Source: Reticulitermes lucifugus (taxonomy: Eukaryota; Arthropoda; Insecta; Blattodea; Rhinotermitidae). Taken from it: DNA of 31,753 nt. The notes under the pieces were generated by a model, which searched no databases, was not told where the DNA came from, and was given only the letters and a program-made list of their open reading frames with translations. This document shows, piece by piece, positions 22,921 to 31,753 of this stretch. The stretch is from NCBI GenBank assembly GCA_026260175.1, contig JAKCWW010000276.1, forward strand, positions 2,371 through 34,123, in the 5' to 3' direction. Made by a program: the position numbers and the translations under genes. Each line of letters starts with the position of its first letter. Positions within the stretch are counted from its first letter, which is position 1.

Positions 22921-23142
22921 TTCTTTTGTGTAGGCCATTGCGGCCCAAAGTCCATTTTCTTCTTGAATTTCTACGTGTTTTTAGACCTTTGGTATTATAC
23001 CTCGGACGGAGTGCTTCAATCCTTTCAAGTATGAATTTCATGTAAGTAATATTCAAAATTTTATTTCACAGAAAGCGCACCGTCTTCCTTACAATGATTA
23101 GATGGTTAATGCTGTGCAAGAAAACCCCTTCCGTTCCTCCTG

Positions 23143-23232
23143 AGAATCATACGAAACAAATATATTCTGTGGGCAAACTACAGATATTTTGAACATTAAA
23201 GAAGGCGGAGCAGTCACCAATGGACTTAAACC
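23143..23232 (+). repeat. Repeat D, copy 4
   Basis: It carries ctgagaatcatacgaaac, tattctgtgggcaaact, gaacattaaag and gcagtcaccaatgg. It lacks the ataatcgc start. All four copies are on the plus strand. Confidence 0.55.
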
Positions 23233-26200
23233 GTTAATACATTCATATAATTCATATCTTTATCATTCTTTATCTAACAGCCTTTAAGACTAGATCTACT
23301 AAATTTTCTCTTGCCGCCCTTTCTATAATTTTATATGCTTTCTTAATTTCCCCACACATACGAAACTTCTGTCCCTTGCCATGTATCTTCATTTAATTAC
23401 GAATATCTTAACCCTTAAAGTACAGTGATTAATCTGTGTACCATTTATTCTAACGCAAGTCTGTCTTTTTCACAACGGTGTATTTATTTCATGTGATACG
23501 TATTATAAACAGCACATATTTACCTGAACAGAATTAAGTAGTTGGCCTTTGTAGCGGAGACGCAGTGAGTTTTCTGTGCGGTAGTAATTACATTTTTAAA
23601 ATTATTGAGATTAATTTCACGCTCCGAAGACCTGGTATTAGAAGAAAAGTACGAATTGTGTACATTCTCAATACTCAAGTTTCCTTCATTCTCCCGTTGC
23701 TTCAACTCTATATTGAGATATTTTCGTAGCTTTGTGCTCCGGCTTATCATCCCACGGCCTCCCTGCTGGGACTTGAACATGGATCGCCCAGTCCTCGTTA
23801 CATTGCTTCAGCTATCCCAGCTCATGTTTCATCTTTTCTGTACTACATTCTTCACGTGAGCACTTTCCTTATCAGCCACTTCAAGCAGCTTATGTCAGCA
23901 CGCGGATATACTGTAAATGGCGTCAGGATGGTGCATTTATTTCGCACACCAGCCGTGTTGTAAACTTCAGTGCTTCTACCTGTTTTTGGTTCCTTCTTGT
24001 AGAGAACACGGTTTAAAGTGCCGACAAATAGGAACCCCAAAAGGCAAGGGTCATTATGCTGACAGAAATATTCAATATTGTCGAAATCTCGGAGCAACAA
24101 AGCCCTCCGCAATAAAACACAATTCCACCAGAAAATTGCCATTTTATCATGGGTTTTACAGCCTTCATAGGGATTTCCTTTCTTTTCTGCACATAACGCC
24201 ACTAACACAGATTTTTAACCTAGCAACATACCATTGACCATTGATCTCATATGCACTCTTCCACTACTTCGAAACCTGCATAACGAATTGTCATTGAGGC
24301 GCTGGGTTCAATTCTAGTTGACACCGAGCTCAGACCTCTTCAAGGGCCTACCCAGTCGTCTGTCGACTGTGTACGCAGTGCTTCCACTCCTTAGCTAAAC
24401 TAAACAATATGTGAAAATGATATGTCACCTCGATTTATGCTGAAGCATAAGAATTATCTGAACAACCGTTAGTGGTTTTTACACTTCGACAACTTCCCCC
24501 TTCTACTTTATACATTATCTTTAAAGAAATCAGTGCTTACGTGGATAAGGCACATTTATGAGCTGACACTAGGTCTGTGACGATTAATTCATTTTTGGTC
24601 CATTAGTTGGTTAAAATGCGTCACTCGAACGTTGTTATTTTTAAACTGTTTTTCTGGAGCCGAATCCTGAGGAACCATTAGGTGTTTAGTTGATCAAAAA
24701 GATACGAACCGGAAGTTTTATCCCTGTGTGCACGCTGAACCCTATCCCGAAACGGATAACCCTTGTCCGCCTCTTAACACCCTCCGTCTTTCAAGTTCTC
24801 TGATGTTTTACTGATACCCTCTCTTTACATTTAATCTCCCGCGTGGTATGATGCAGGCATATATCTCGTCCATATCGCCCGTATTCTGATCATCCTAAAA
24901 GGGTTTGTTGAAGATCACATATTATGAAGCTTCACATTATGTAATGTTCTCCATCCTTCTTTTAATTTCTCTCTCTTTGGTAGAAATATTTCCTACAGCA
25001 GTTGGCTTTAAAACAGTCTGAACCTGCCTAAAATGAAACATCTCGTTGTGTTTCAGAAAACTACAATAAATAAGTTGTAGATCTTCAATCGTAACTGTGA
25101 GATTGAGAGCTCAGTAATGTCATTTAAAAATTTATTAATATTTCCCTCTTCTATGCATTTGATAACTGTGCCTCACATTGGCTTAAACCCGAAACATGTA
25201 GCAAATATTAGACACTAAATGCATTTTCTAAATTAGGGAATTAATTACTGTCAAACACAACTAATGTATATATATTATGTACTTTATTCTGACAACATGT
25301 TTCCACCCAATATGATCATATTCAGGCCACTGATATAAAATTCATAAAAAGTACTGTATGTAATTTTATTAAAATATATTAATATTGGTATAATTATAAT
25401 TAAAATGTAATTAATTGAGATACTAATAATTGTCTAAAACAGTTGTGGTTGACGGTCTACAACGTTATTTACTCACAAACTTCGTTGCTCTCTTTATATT
25501 TTCATTACTATATATTATCAATCCACCACATACTAATAGCAATAATCTAATATCTCTTGCAATTAATTTACATTACGGTTTCGATCACAGGACAGCAGTA
25601 CCTAACATTTCTCCCATTTCTCCAAGGACCTTATCTGTCAACGTATTTATACATATCGACGTTTCAAAACCTGTAACTACATACGTCGTTCTGTATAGGA
25701 AAATGCTGTAACGCTTTAACCATTAACATTCTCTGTGGGTTAACTTTATCTCCCGGTCGCATTGTGCCCTGTGAAAAAGCCCTAGGTACATACTGGATCA
25801 GAGTTTGAGTGGGCCCCAAAGTCGGTCTGGCTTCGTGAAAAATCTCTACTTATCGATACCCTCTGTCACTGTTTACTGACGGAGCTGTTTCAACATGTTC
25901 TGTTCAAAGAGTAACTTGATCAAACGTATGAGATTTAGATCTGGTTTGCCTCTAAGAGCGTGTCTTGTGACTGACCTAGACGCTGTTCCTCAGCTGCTTG
26001 TGATACCGAGTATGGATTTTTGTGGCTCCACTACAGACGGTTGTCAAGTCCTTTGAAATAACCTCTTCAGCGCTACGCCCGTCGTATCTCAGGTTAGCTT
26101 AGACTATAGCACACTACTTTCACCGGAATACCCCGGATTTTCGCTCCATTACATCCGATTCAGCCAACTCTTTTAAACTGCGTGCCTTTCTTTCGTAAAG

Positions 26201-26241
26201 CTTTTACTGCCACGCTTGTTAGCGGAGACCGCAGCATGTTA
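23233..26241. other. Non-coding interval
   Basis: Frames of 106-118 codons on opposite strands at 23852-24237 shadow each other, and neither has a known domain. Two weak copies of the CCGAAACATGT / ATATTCAGG theme occur at 25188-25200 and 25294-25326. The rest is AT-rich and unremarkable. Confidence 0.5.
23745..23822 (-). mobile_element. Possible tRNA-derived SINE head
   Basis: On the minus strand ggatagctgaagcaatgtaa resembles an A box, and tgttcaagtccca, about 20 bases further on, resembles a B box. No second copy was seen in this window. A functional tRNA gene is not supported because no complete cloverleaf could be drawn. Confidence 0.4.
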
Positions 26242-26375
26242 TTGCGCCCGGGATATTCCGGACTAGCGCGAACCGTAGGACATCACTGCGTCTGGGATAT
26301 TCCAGAATAAACTGAACCTTCGCACACCACCGCGCCTGGGATACCCTATACCGGACTAGCGCAGACCGTCGTCAC
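26242..26375. repeat. Tandem array, three units of about 45 bp
   Basis: Units start at 26242, 26287 and 26331. Each carries tgcg(c/t)c(c)gggatattccggactagcgc or a variant, then gaaccgt and catcac. Unit 1 and unit 3 share ccggactagcgc; unit 2 is altered there. The block is clearly richer in G+C than its surroundings. A looser related sequence (accggaataccccgg) lies at about 26123-26137. Confidence 0.75.
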
Positions 26376-26503
26376 TTTCGCTGGGGTGTTCTAGTATGTA
26401 ATGGCAATAAATTATGGACCTACATTCTCTCCCATCTTGTGACAAACATTTGGAACTATCTGTACATTTCTCCCAATACTGATGTATCGGTGAGCTACAA
26501 AAT

Positions 26504-26569
26504 GTTGATCAAACAATGCGTCAAAGAATAAGCTGGGCTGGATATGTAGCTAGACTGGCAGAGACATGA
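26504..26569 (+). pseudogene. Relic of a non-LTR retrotransposon C-terminal region
   Basis: The frame reads MRQRISWAGYVARLAET and then TGA. It resembles the conserved motif Arg-x-x-Trp-x-Gly-His-x-x-Arg located after the reverse transcriptase domain in RTE/jockey-like elements, with Tyr in place of His. Only this short piece is recognisable. Confidence 0.45.
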
Positions 26570-27244
26570 AGTGCGTTTAGTTGTATTTCAGTGAGGAATC
26601 AGCTACGAAATTTGCCCCTTGAAAACAAAGAATGAAACTGGACTCAGATTGGGCTGGTCCATGATCATGTCCAGTGAAGGACTTTAATGTTGAACCACAG
26701 AGTAAGTTGGTTACGCTCCTTCATCAATCTGCTTCTTATCCTGCTCTTAACATTTCCTGTTTCAGTGGTATTTTGTATAATATGAAATGCTGTATACAGA
26801 ATAGGAAAACAAGCATAATAGGAATTTACTGTGCAGTTTGACAGTAAAGAAAGTTATTTAAACTGTATTACTGGGTTTTAGAAAATACACTCTTATATAA
26901 ATTATTTACAGTGCAGTCATACATACTTGTCTGCTTATCTCTGAAATGATCCTAAGGCACACTTTGGTATACACATGTACATTTTACATAGTCCACTGCT
27001 AATGCTTTGTCTACTCTATATCTACAGTATGTTATCAATTAATCGTTTACCGTTATCATCCACTTGAATTAAAATACTGATCTTTCACGGCTTTACAATT
27101 CTCTGTTTACGTATAATCATCATTATATCATCAACAACAATATCACGCGTTAAGCTTAGAATGTTCCGGTTACCAGAGTCAGGCTTGCGTTTGGTCCCTC
27201 CCTTACATGAATGTAACACAGAAACATGAACGTTTTAAAAAGGC
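26570..27244. other. Non-coding interval
   Basis: Nothing further was recognised. It may include decayed flanks of the retrotransposon relic. Confidence 0.45.
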
Positions 27245-27360
27245 TTCAGGAAAGTTACTCTAAAGGTGGGGAGAGCACTTTCCTTCGAAACACTGATAAA
27301 CACATACCAGAGTACGCCCTATCCTCTAACCCAGAAGGTCACAATTTGAATTCAGGAAAG
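27245..27360 (+). mobile_element. Foldback family H2 remnant
   Basis: ttcaggaaagttac, then ccttcgaaacactgataaac, acataccagagtacgccct and aacccagaaggtcacaattt follow the order of the H2 tail at 10553-10640. Confidence 0.5.
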
Positions 27361-27439
27361 TAAATTGAGATTTAACATTTGCACGGCGATATTATTGAGA
27401 TCGTTTTCTTTCATGTGACGGCGTGTGGTGTAGTAGAGA

Positions 27440-27545
27440 GGCACTCTGATGATGGAGGTGTAAGTTTTCTTCTGAAAATTGGAAGTTTTGTACCAAACTA
27501 CGCAGTGTTACCTCCCAGAAGGCTACAATATTAATACCCACCACT
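27440..27545 (+). mobile_element. Foldback family H2 remnant
   Basis: gcactctgatgatggagg, then taccaaactacgcagtgtta and cctcccagaaggctacaata matches the same tail. The GAAACG core is degraded here. It lies 80 bp after the preceding H2 remnant in the same orientation. Confidence 0.5.
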
Positions 27546-29194
27546 GTGACAATTCACCTCAGCCGAAATTATAAATTCTGTGCTGTTGCTTAGCCTGTTA
27601 TTAACGACTTTGAAATGGCCAACAAATGGAACTTCCCGTTCATGATGCAAGGACACCTCTCCTGTCGTTACTTCAACAATGCTGTCAGTAGCTCCACACT
27701 ACGCAGTCATGTCGTAGTTTTAGTGATAACATAACAAAGGATGTGGAATGACAGGAGCCAAATATAAGGTACTGTCCAGGCATTTATCTCTCTAAAGGGA
27801 GTAAACGTTCATAGATAACCTCAGTCCAGGTACTTGGCCGAGAGATAAAAAATAAGTACCCCCCCTCTCCTCTTCCCAAATAGGTAACTGGAGTGAGACC
27901 CCTCGACCGAAACATTCAGTTGTTGCTGCTCATGTTGTTCAGCTTGTTCATGAAGTATTATTCATTTCGCTATGGAATTATGTTAATAAAGAGACAATTT
28001 GGACGGCAGTACTATGAGAAAGTAAAATATGTTCCACAATCGCGTAATTAGCGATTTTAATTTGTGTGCCAGTGCAACAGTCAAAACTACTTCCTAAAGA
28101 ATTTACTGCAGACGACAGCCTCGTCCGGAATAGAACGTAATTTTGTCCTTACGGTTCATGTAATGTTATAAAGAATTGTTTTGCCGGTATAGTTTCCTCA
28201 TTCTATTCACAATATATAATCACAGTTGGTGTTTAAAGCTATTAATAACATTATTTATGATTCTGTTTATCATAATATTAAAATATGACAATAATTGAAC
28301 CACAAATTATTTGGTATTGTCTTACGGTTATTCCTCACTGGCTGTAGAATAACATTGCTTTTATATGTAGAAAATAAAGTTAAGATATCAGTTGTTACAC
28401 CTTATCTTTCTTATAAAGCTGACTTTGTGTTAAAATTATTAATAAGTTAACATCACATATGCTTAAAATTTAAAATACAGGTTTACTTCGATTTACGCTT
28501 CTTTGGTTGGCACTTTTTTTATAGTCCTATTTGAATATCGCAGTTTTCATCCTCAGAAGTGTTTCTTATTTACTTCCCGCCTTTCAGATTGTACGTGGTT
28601 GTTTCTCACATTACGCTTTATGGTGACTCTCAGAAGTGGGTTATTTCGATTTTCCAGATGGATGCTTGCGCGTATGCATTCTTCACTAACGGCTCATAGA
28701 GATTATTTGCTGCCATATGCATGTTTATGTGAATATTTGTGTGTTATTTGGGCTTTGAGTGACCAAATTATTTTAAAATATCGAAATGCGTGATTGAAAA
28801 ATACATGTTTAGGACTGTAACCGCCGTTTTTAAATAGAATTTCTGACGAGAAAAGTTTTTGATACGATTTCGGGCTTGTCTGTAACTCATATGGCAGGTT
28901 ATCAGTAACGCATATGGCAGGTTTTCAGTAACGAATTTGTCGTGTAAATCGAAGTATATCTGTACATTGCTATACTTATAATAATTCAATTTTTCTGACA
29001 AAGTAAGTAATCATAACTAGTTTTCTAGGACGAAAACTGCATTGCTCCTAATTCATAAGAATTTGTATTCGTGCACACACATCCAAGAGATAGGCCTATA
29101 TTTTACGTTTTCACTGCGGTAAGAATGTACTTTGCGCTTTCCGGTGTTGTGACTCTGTGTGTCTGTTGGGTGGTTACTAATTTATACCATGAGA
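27546..29194. other. Non-coding interval
   Basis: No gene was recognised. A frame of 96 codons at 28503-28793 starts at TTG and lacks any domain. A perfect-but-one 23-bp tandem duplication lies at 28888-28933. Confidence 0.5.
28888..28933. repeat. Tandem duplication of a 23-bp unit
   Basis: Two adjacent units begin with catatggcaggtt and end with tcagtaacg, and differ at one base (a/t). Confidence 0.9.
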
Positions 29195-29290
29195 ATGCAG
29201 GCATCAGGTTCCCCCGAAACACTGGTAACCACTTACGAGAAAGTGCAGTGTCACGTAACATAGAGGACTGTAATGCACAAAAGGAACATT
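29195..29290 (+). mobile_element. Possible foldback family H2 remnant
   Basis: caggcatcaggttcccccga, aacactggtaaccacttacg, agtgcagtgtcacgtaacat and aggactgtaat resemble the H2 core and tail. The match is the weakest of the family. Confidence 0.35.
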
Positions 29291-29753
29291 CTTTGGAACA
29301 GATATGTTCGACCGTATAGAATTTTTCGTTTCATATCAATTTGTCACGAAATTGGTACCATTTACATATGTAACACAATATTCGTGAATTCATAATAAAA
29401 TAGATTTACATTTGAGTTCTGTGTTCTTCTGGAAACTGAACATAGGCACAGATACCAAAGTCAGATACTTGACTTGTGTAACACTCATATCGAGGTTTGC
29501 CTAAATGTGGAAACTGAAAGAAGAAGGATACGTTATAGGGCACAGAACTTAATAAACTCTCTTCTAAAGTTTTAGTTAACAGCATACTATACGCAACTAT
29601 AACCAGCCTGTATTCCCACTGTGGCCTTGCCGCTAATTTCACTTGATCTCACAGGCTCCAGATTTACTCACGTCATGGATGTTTGTGTGCATATAAACAC
29701 GGTTTAAGAATCCAGAGAAGTGATTTCCATTTTATCTTATCACTCTGTAAGTC
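29291..29753 (-). other. Immediate downstream region of the tll-like gene (possible 3' untranslated region)
   Basis: Directly after the TGA there is no second gene. A 78-codon minus-strand frame (29642-29406) is without known domains and would lie in the 3' untranslated region if that region extends this far. No canonical polyadenylation hexamer was seen on this strand here, so the transcript end is unresolved. Confidence 0.4.
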
Positions 29754-30058
29754 TCAAATGTTACTTGTTTTGTACATGTCGCATATGATTCTTTCTATCG
29801 GAATATCACCAATTGTCTTTCTAAAGAAAAGTTCTTCGATGGTGGCTGCAGACACATTTCTGAGAGTTGGTAGGAGCAGCAGAAGTTTACCGAAGCGTAG
29901 GGGTTGCCCGGGATGTGCCGTGACTATGTATTTGTTGAGTGTGAGTTGTGTGTGGTCCTGAAGAGCTGCTACTGCTGCCGTGTCCACCAGAGTCCTGTCA
30001 TTGGTACCTGGCGTGCTGCTCTTGCTGCTGCTGCTAGAACTGCTTCCGCTATCCACGT
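29754..30058 (-). CDS. tll: tailless-like nuclear receptor, last coding exon (ligand-binding domain helices ~8 to 12, stop codon)
   Basis: The exon contributes two bases of a shared Asp codon, 100 residues and a TGA stop at 29756-29754. The acceptor is cttcctgttaatag, with its AG at 30060-30059. After splicing, the previous exon's G joins AC to give GAC, so the frame runs ...LFRTN-D-VDSGSS... without interruption. A serine-rich insert follows (seven consecutive Ser, several as AGC codons), in the loop before helix 9; Drosophila Tll also has a Ser-rich insert there. Then come AAVAALQDHTQLTLN (helix 9), RFGKLLLLLPTLR (helix 10), IEELFFRKTIGDIPIE (helix 11) and the terminal IICDMYKTSNI (helix 12/AF-2 region). 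This closely follows the TLX/Tailless C-terminus. FRKTIGDI matches Drosophila Tll as I remember it, and the helix 10 block matches vertebrate TLX. The exon is intact. I saw no canonical AATAAA on this strand within about 700 bases downstream. Confidence 0.92.
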
Positions 30059-30698
30059 CTATTAACAGGAAGTGACGTAAATCAAAATGGCTGCCGAAAT
30101 ATGCCTTATAGTTCTGCACTTTGTGAACACACCTATTTGTTATTTGTATTTTCCTTAATTTAGGGCTAATATTTTTTTATATTCTCTTGAGTAATGGTAC
30201 TTGATTTTTCTGTTTATAAAAGGTAAAGGTAAAGTTGTCGCTGTGCACGACATGAAGGCATATGGGGGGAGTAAATATATATCTCCACTCATCCTTAACC
30301 TCGGAACTAGACAGAAGTGAGTGATCAAATTCACCCCCNAGGCTGCTTTACTCTCAATGAAAGAACCCCCTGTACCAATTGAATAAAATGCTGGTTGGGC
30401 CTCCGGGTCGGTTTGGACGTTTTTGGAGGATAAAAAATCTGTTGTTTCTGCCGGGAATTGAACTCCGCATCGTCCAATACTGGTCGCTATACCGACTACG
30501 CTGTCTCGGCTCCTTTCTTGTGTTTATGGAAGTTGAAATTATGCACGTTTAAATGACTATTGGAGAAAAGCACTTACCTTGGCCTACTTCATGTAAGAGA
30601 CTCGTAATCTGCATGCAGCCAGGAGTGAAATTACAAATCTGTTAGTCTAAGTCAGACGGTGAAGTCACTTTCAACCTTAAGCCGTGTCTATAACTCAC
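30059..30698 (-). other. Intron between the last two tll-like exons
   Basis: The 640-bp phase-1 intron has a gtgagt donor (30698-30693) and a tag acceptor (30061-30059). It holds a SINE-B copy of about 290 bp in the same orientation as the gene and a single unresolved base (n) at 30338 inside that SINE. No other coding potential was seen. Confidence 0.85.
30222..30512 (-). mobile_element. SINE-B copy inside the tll-like intron
   Basis: On the minus strand the head is gagccgagacagcgtagtcg followed by gtatagcgacc (A-box region) and gttcaattcccgg (B box). The body has the family blocks, including aaccgacccggaggccc, gggggttctttca and gagtaaagcagcc, and it ends in ctttacctttacctt. It has the same orientation as the gene. 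Confidence 0.85.
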
Positions 30699-30945
30699 CG
30701 TTGGTTCTGAACAGTACGATTGCACGCAGACAAGCGTACTCATGGGGATCCACGTGTAGCTGCTTGAACTTGTTTAGGGTGTCTTGGAAGGCCTTAACCT
30801 CGTGAAGGAGGGCCAGGGTGCGTTCCGTGTCCCTGTGGGCGAGAACTCCGCGATAGCTCACAAGTTGTCCTAACTCCAAGGGCAGCAGATACTGAGCGGC
30901 CCCGAGTACGAAAAGCTCCGCCCAGCTCTGTTCCAGTAGCAGGAG
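30699..30945 (-). CDS. tll: tailless-like nuclear receptor, penultimate coding exon (ligand-binding domain, helices ~4/5 to 8)
   Basis: This exon encodes 82 residues plus one base of the next codon. It starts with LLLLEQSWAELFVLGAAQ, the helix 4/5 signature of nuclear receptor ligand-binding domains, and contains HEVKAFQDTLNKF and HEYACLRAIVLF, typical of the NR2E (tailless/TLX) group. TLX-type receptors bind DNA in the nucleus, mostly as repressors of neural and embryonic patterning genes. The acceptor is tgtgtgcag, with its AG at 30947-30946, and the donor is G|gtgagt, with gt at 30698-30697. The open frame continues upstream to 31188, but those residues do not resemble a receptor, and the known family sequence Asp-Gln just before the Leu run must come from an exon beyond the window. 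The exon ends in phase 1, which matches the next exon. The nearest alternative is the sister receptor dissatisfaction (dsf). NR2E family membership is near certain; tll rather than dsf is likely but not proven. Confidence 0.9.
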
Positions 30946-31479
30946 CTGCACACAGATAACCAGTTGACTGCCTGTATGTATCAATAGTCCTTCTGAGAAG
31001 ATAATAGTCCCTCTGCTACTCGAGAAATTCCCGACTTTTATGGAACCCAAAAATTTATTACCGTGTTTACAAGAATCCGAAACTGGACACCATCCTGAGC
31101 CAGACGAATCCAATTTATAATATCTTTCTTGTAGAACTATTCTAACATGACTCTCCAACCTACGTCTGTGTTTTCCATTTAGGTTCACCTACACCCAGAC
31201 ATTTTTATGTATGTTACATGTGGTGTGTAATGTGAAAGTGAAGAAAATTATACAAGGATAAACCTCACAACATGAACACGTAATATTGTGAAGGTGATTA
31301 AATATTTTAAGTGGGCAACTAAGAACTGCACACACAGTTTTGAAATTTCACGTGAATAAGTCACTTTGCAAAGTTAGGAGTTATTGCGGGTTTGCTGTGG
31401 AACTAAAGTAGGCCTAAACTCCCCTCTCTGCCTGAGGTGTGCGTTGCGATTGTCTATAAACGGCGCAAAAGTAACTCTA
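30946..31479 (-). other. Upstream intron of the tll-like gene (part)
   Basis: This sequence precedes the exon at 30945. It has no receptor-like coding sequence on the minus strand. The intron must be at least 808 bp because no upstream exon is seen before the window ends. Confidence 0.6.
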
Positions 31480-31620
31480 CATGTAAGGCCATGCCATGGC
31501 GGAGGCTCGGGTTAAATCCCGGCTTTGTCCATGTGGGATTTGTGGTGGACAAAGTGGCACTGGGAGAGGTTTTTTCCGAGTACTTAGGTTTTCCCCCTGT
31601 CAATTTCATTCCACCCCCAA
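31480..31620 (+). mobile_element. SINE-C copy
   Basis: It begins near ggccatgccatggcggaggc, with a B-box-like gggttaaatcccgg, then tccatgtgggatttgtggtg, gtggcactgggagagg, tccgagtacttaggttttcc and tgtcaatttcattccacc. It is antisense to the tll-like gene. The frames on both strands here come from the repeat. Confidence 0.8.
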
Positions 31621-31621
31621 T

Positions 31622-31753
31622 AAAATATCCAACAAACAACTATGGGAAAGAACAAAACAAGAAACAATTAGTAACTGCATCATGAAGAGAAAGTGGGGCT
31701 GGATTGGCCATACTTGGAGGAAGCCACAAGAGGATATAACCAGACAAGCACTA
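31622..31753 (+). pseudogene. 3' end of an RTE-like non-LTR retrotransposon, cut by the window edge
   Basis: One open frame reads [13 protein letters not shown], then [15 protein letters not shown] and QEDITRQAL, continuing to the last base. The order (LWERT, K-R-K-W-x-W-I-G-H-T, R-K-P, ITRQAL) is the conserved region after the reverse transcriptase in RTE/jockey-like elements. It starts directly after the SINE-C block without a gap. The frame is open for 44 codons, but there is no reverse transcriptase upstream, so it is a 5'-truncated copy lying in the tll intron. Confidence 0.75.

Noticed and set aside
23852..24237. Opposite-strand frames of 106 and 118 codons
   Set aside because: They shadow each other and neither has recognisable domains or splice signals.
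24290..24312. B-box-like gggttcaattc
   Set aside because: No A box at a suitable distance and no second copy in the window.
30946..31188. Extension of the receptor exon upstream to the first Met of the open frame
   Set aside because: The residues upstream of LLLLEQSW do not resemble any receptor, and a consensus acceptor sits exactly at the start of the conserved block.

Overview
The window is a eukaryotic, AT-rich, almost entirely non-coding stretch that looks like the genome of an insect with a large, repeat-filled genome. A hemimetabolous insect such as a cockroach, termite or relative is my guess from the gene plus the repeat load, not something I can prove. Long reading frames are absent apart from chance ones. 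The sequence is dominated by short interspersed repeats, foldback elements, microsatellites and fragments of non-LTR retrotransposons.

Only one gene can be supported. At the right end, on the minus strand, are the last two coding exons (30945-30699 and 30058-29754) of a nuclear receptor of the NR2E group, best matched to tailless (tll, the insect counterpart of vertebrate TLX). Together they encode 183 residues, the second half of the ligand-binding domain from helix 4/5 to the C-terminal helix 12. Splice sites and phase agree, and the 640-bp intron between them is nearly half filled by a SINE. The DNA-binding domain, hinge, start of the ligand-binding domain and promoter must lie to the right of the window. 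The other ~29.7 kb is downstream of tll.

Layout by region. 1-760: a 400-bp GC-rich element with terminal inverted repeats and two perfect CRE palindromes, next to a SINE fragment. 1.7-2.0 kb: a tRNA-derived SINE. 2-8.8 kb: repeat-poor AT-rich DNA with TA, TG and GAT microsatellites. 8.8-10.6 kb: a 33-bp tandem array, a second SINE family and a foldback. 12-17.8 kb: copies of an unclassified ~130-bp repeat, a near-perfect 81-bp-arm hairpin with a candidate 12-bp target duplication, and related foldback remnants. 17.8-20 kb: several open but unrecognised frames. 20-22.2 kb: a dense SINE cluster including an inverted pair. 22.8-29.3 kb: more copies of the unclassified repeat, a 45-bp tandem array, a retrotransposon relic and three more foldback-family copies. 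29.75-30.95 kb: tll. 31.5-31.75 kb: a SINE joined to the 3' end of an RTE-like retrotransposon.

The most unusual theme is that several otherwise different repeat families share one small core, a CCGAAACGT-type motif facing a CTGAAGATG-type motif, usually inside a foldback. Family labels used here (SINE-A, -B, -C; foldback H1, H2, H3; repeat D) are mine and assigned only by comparison within this window.
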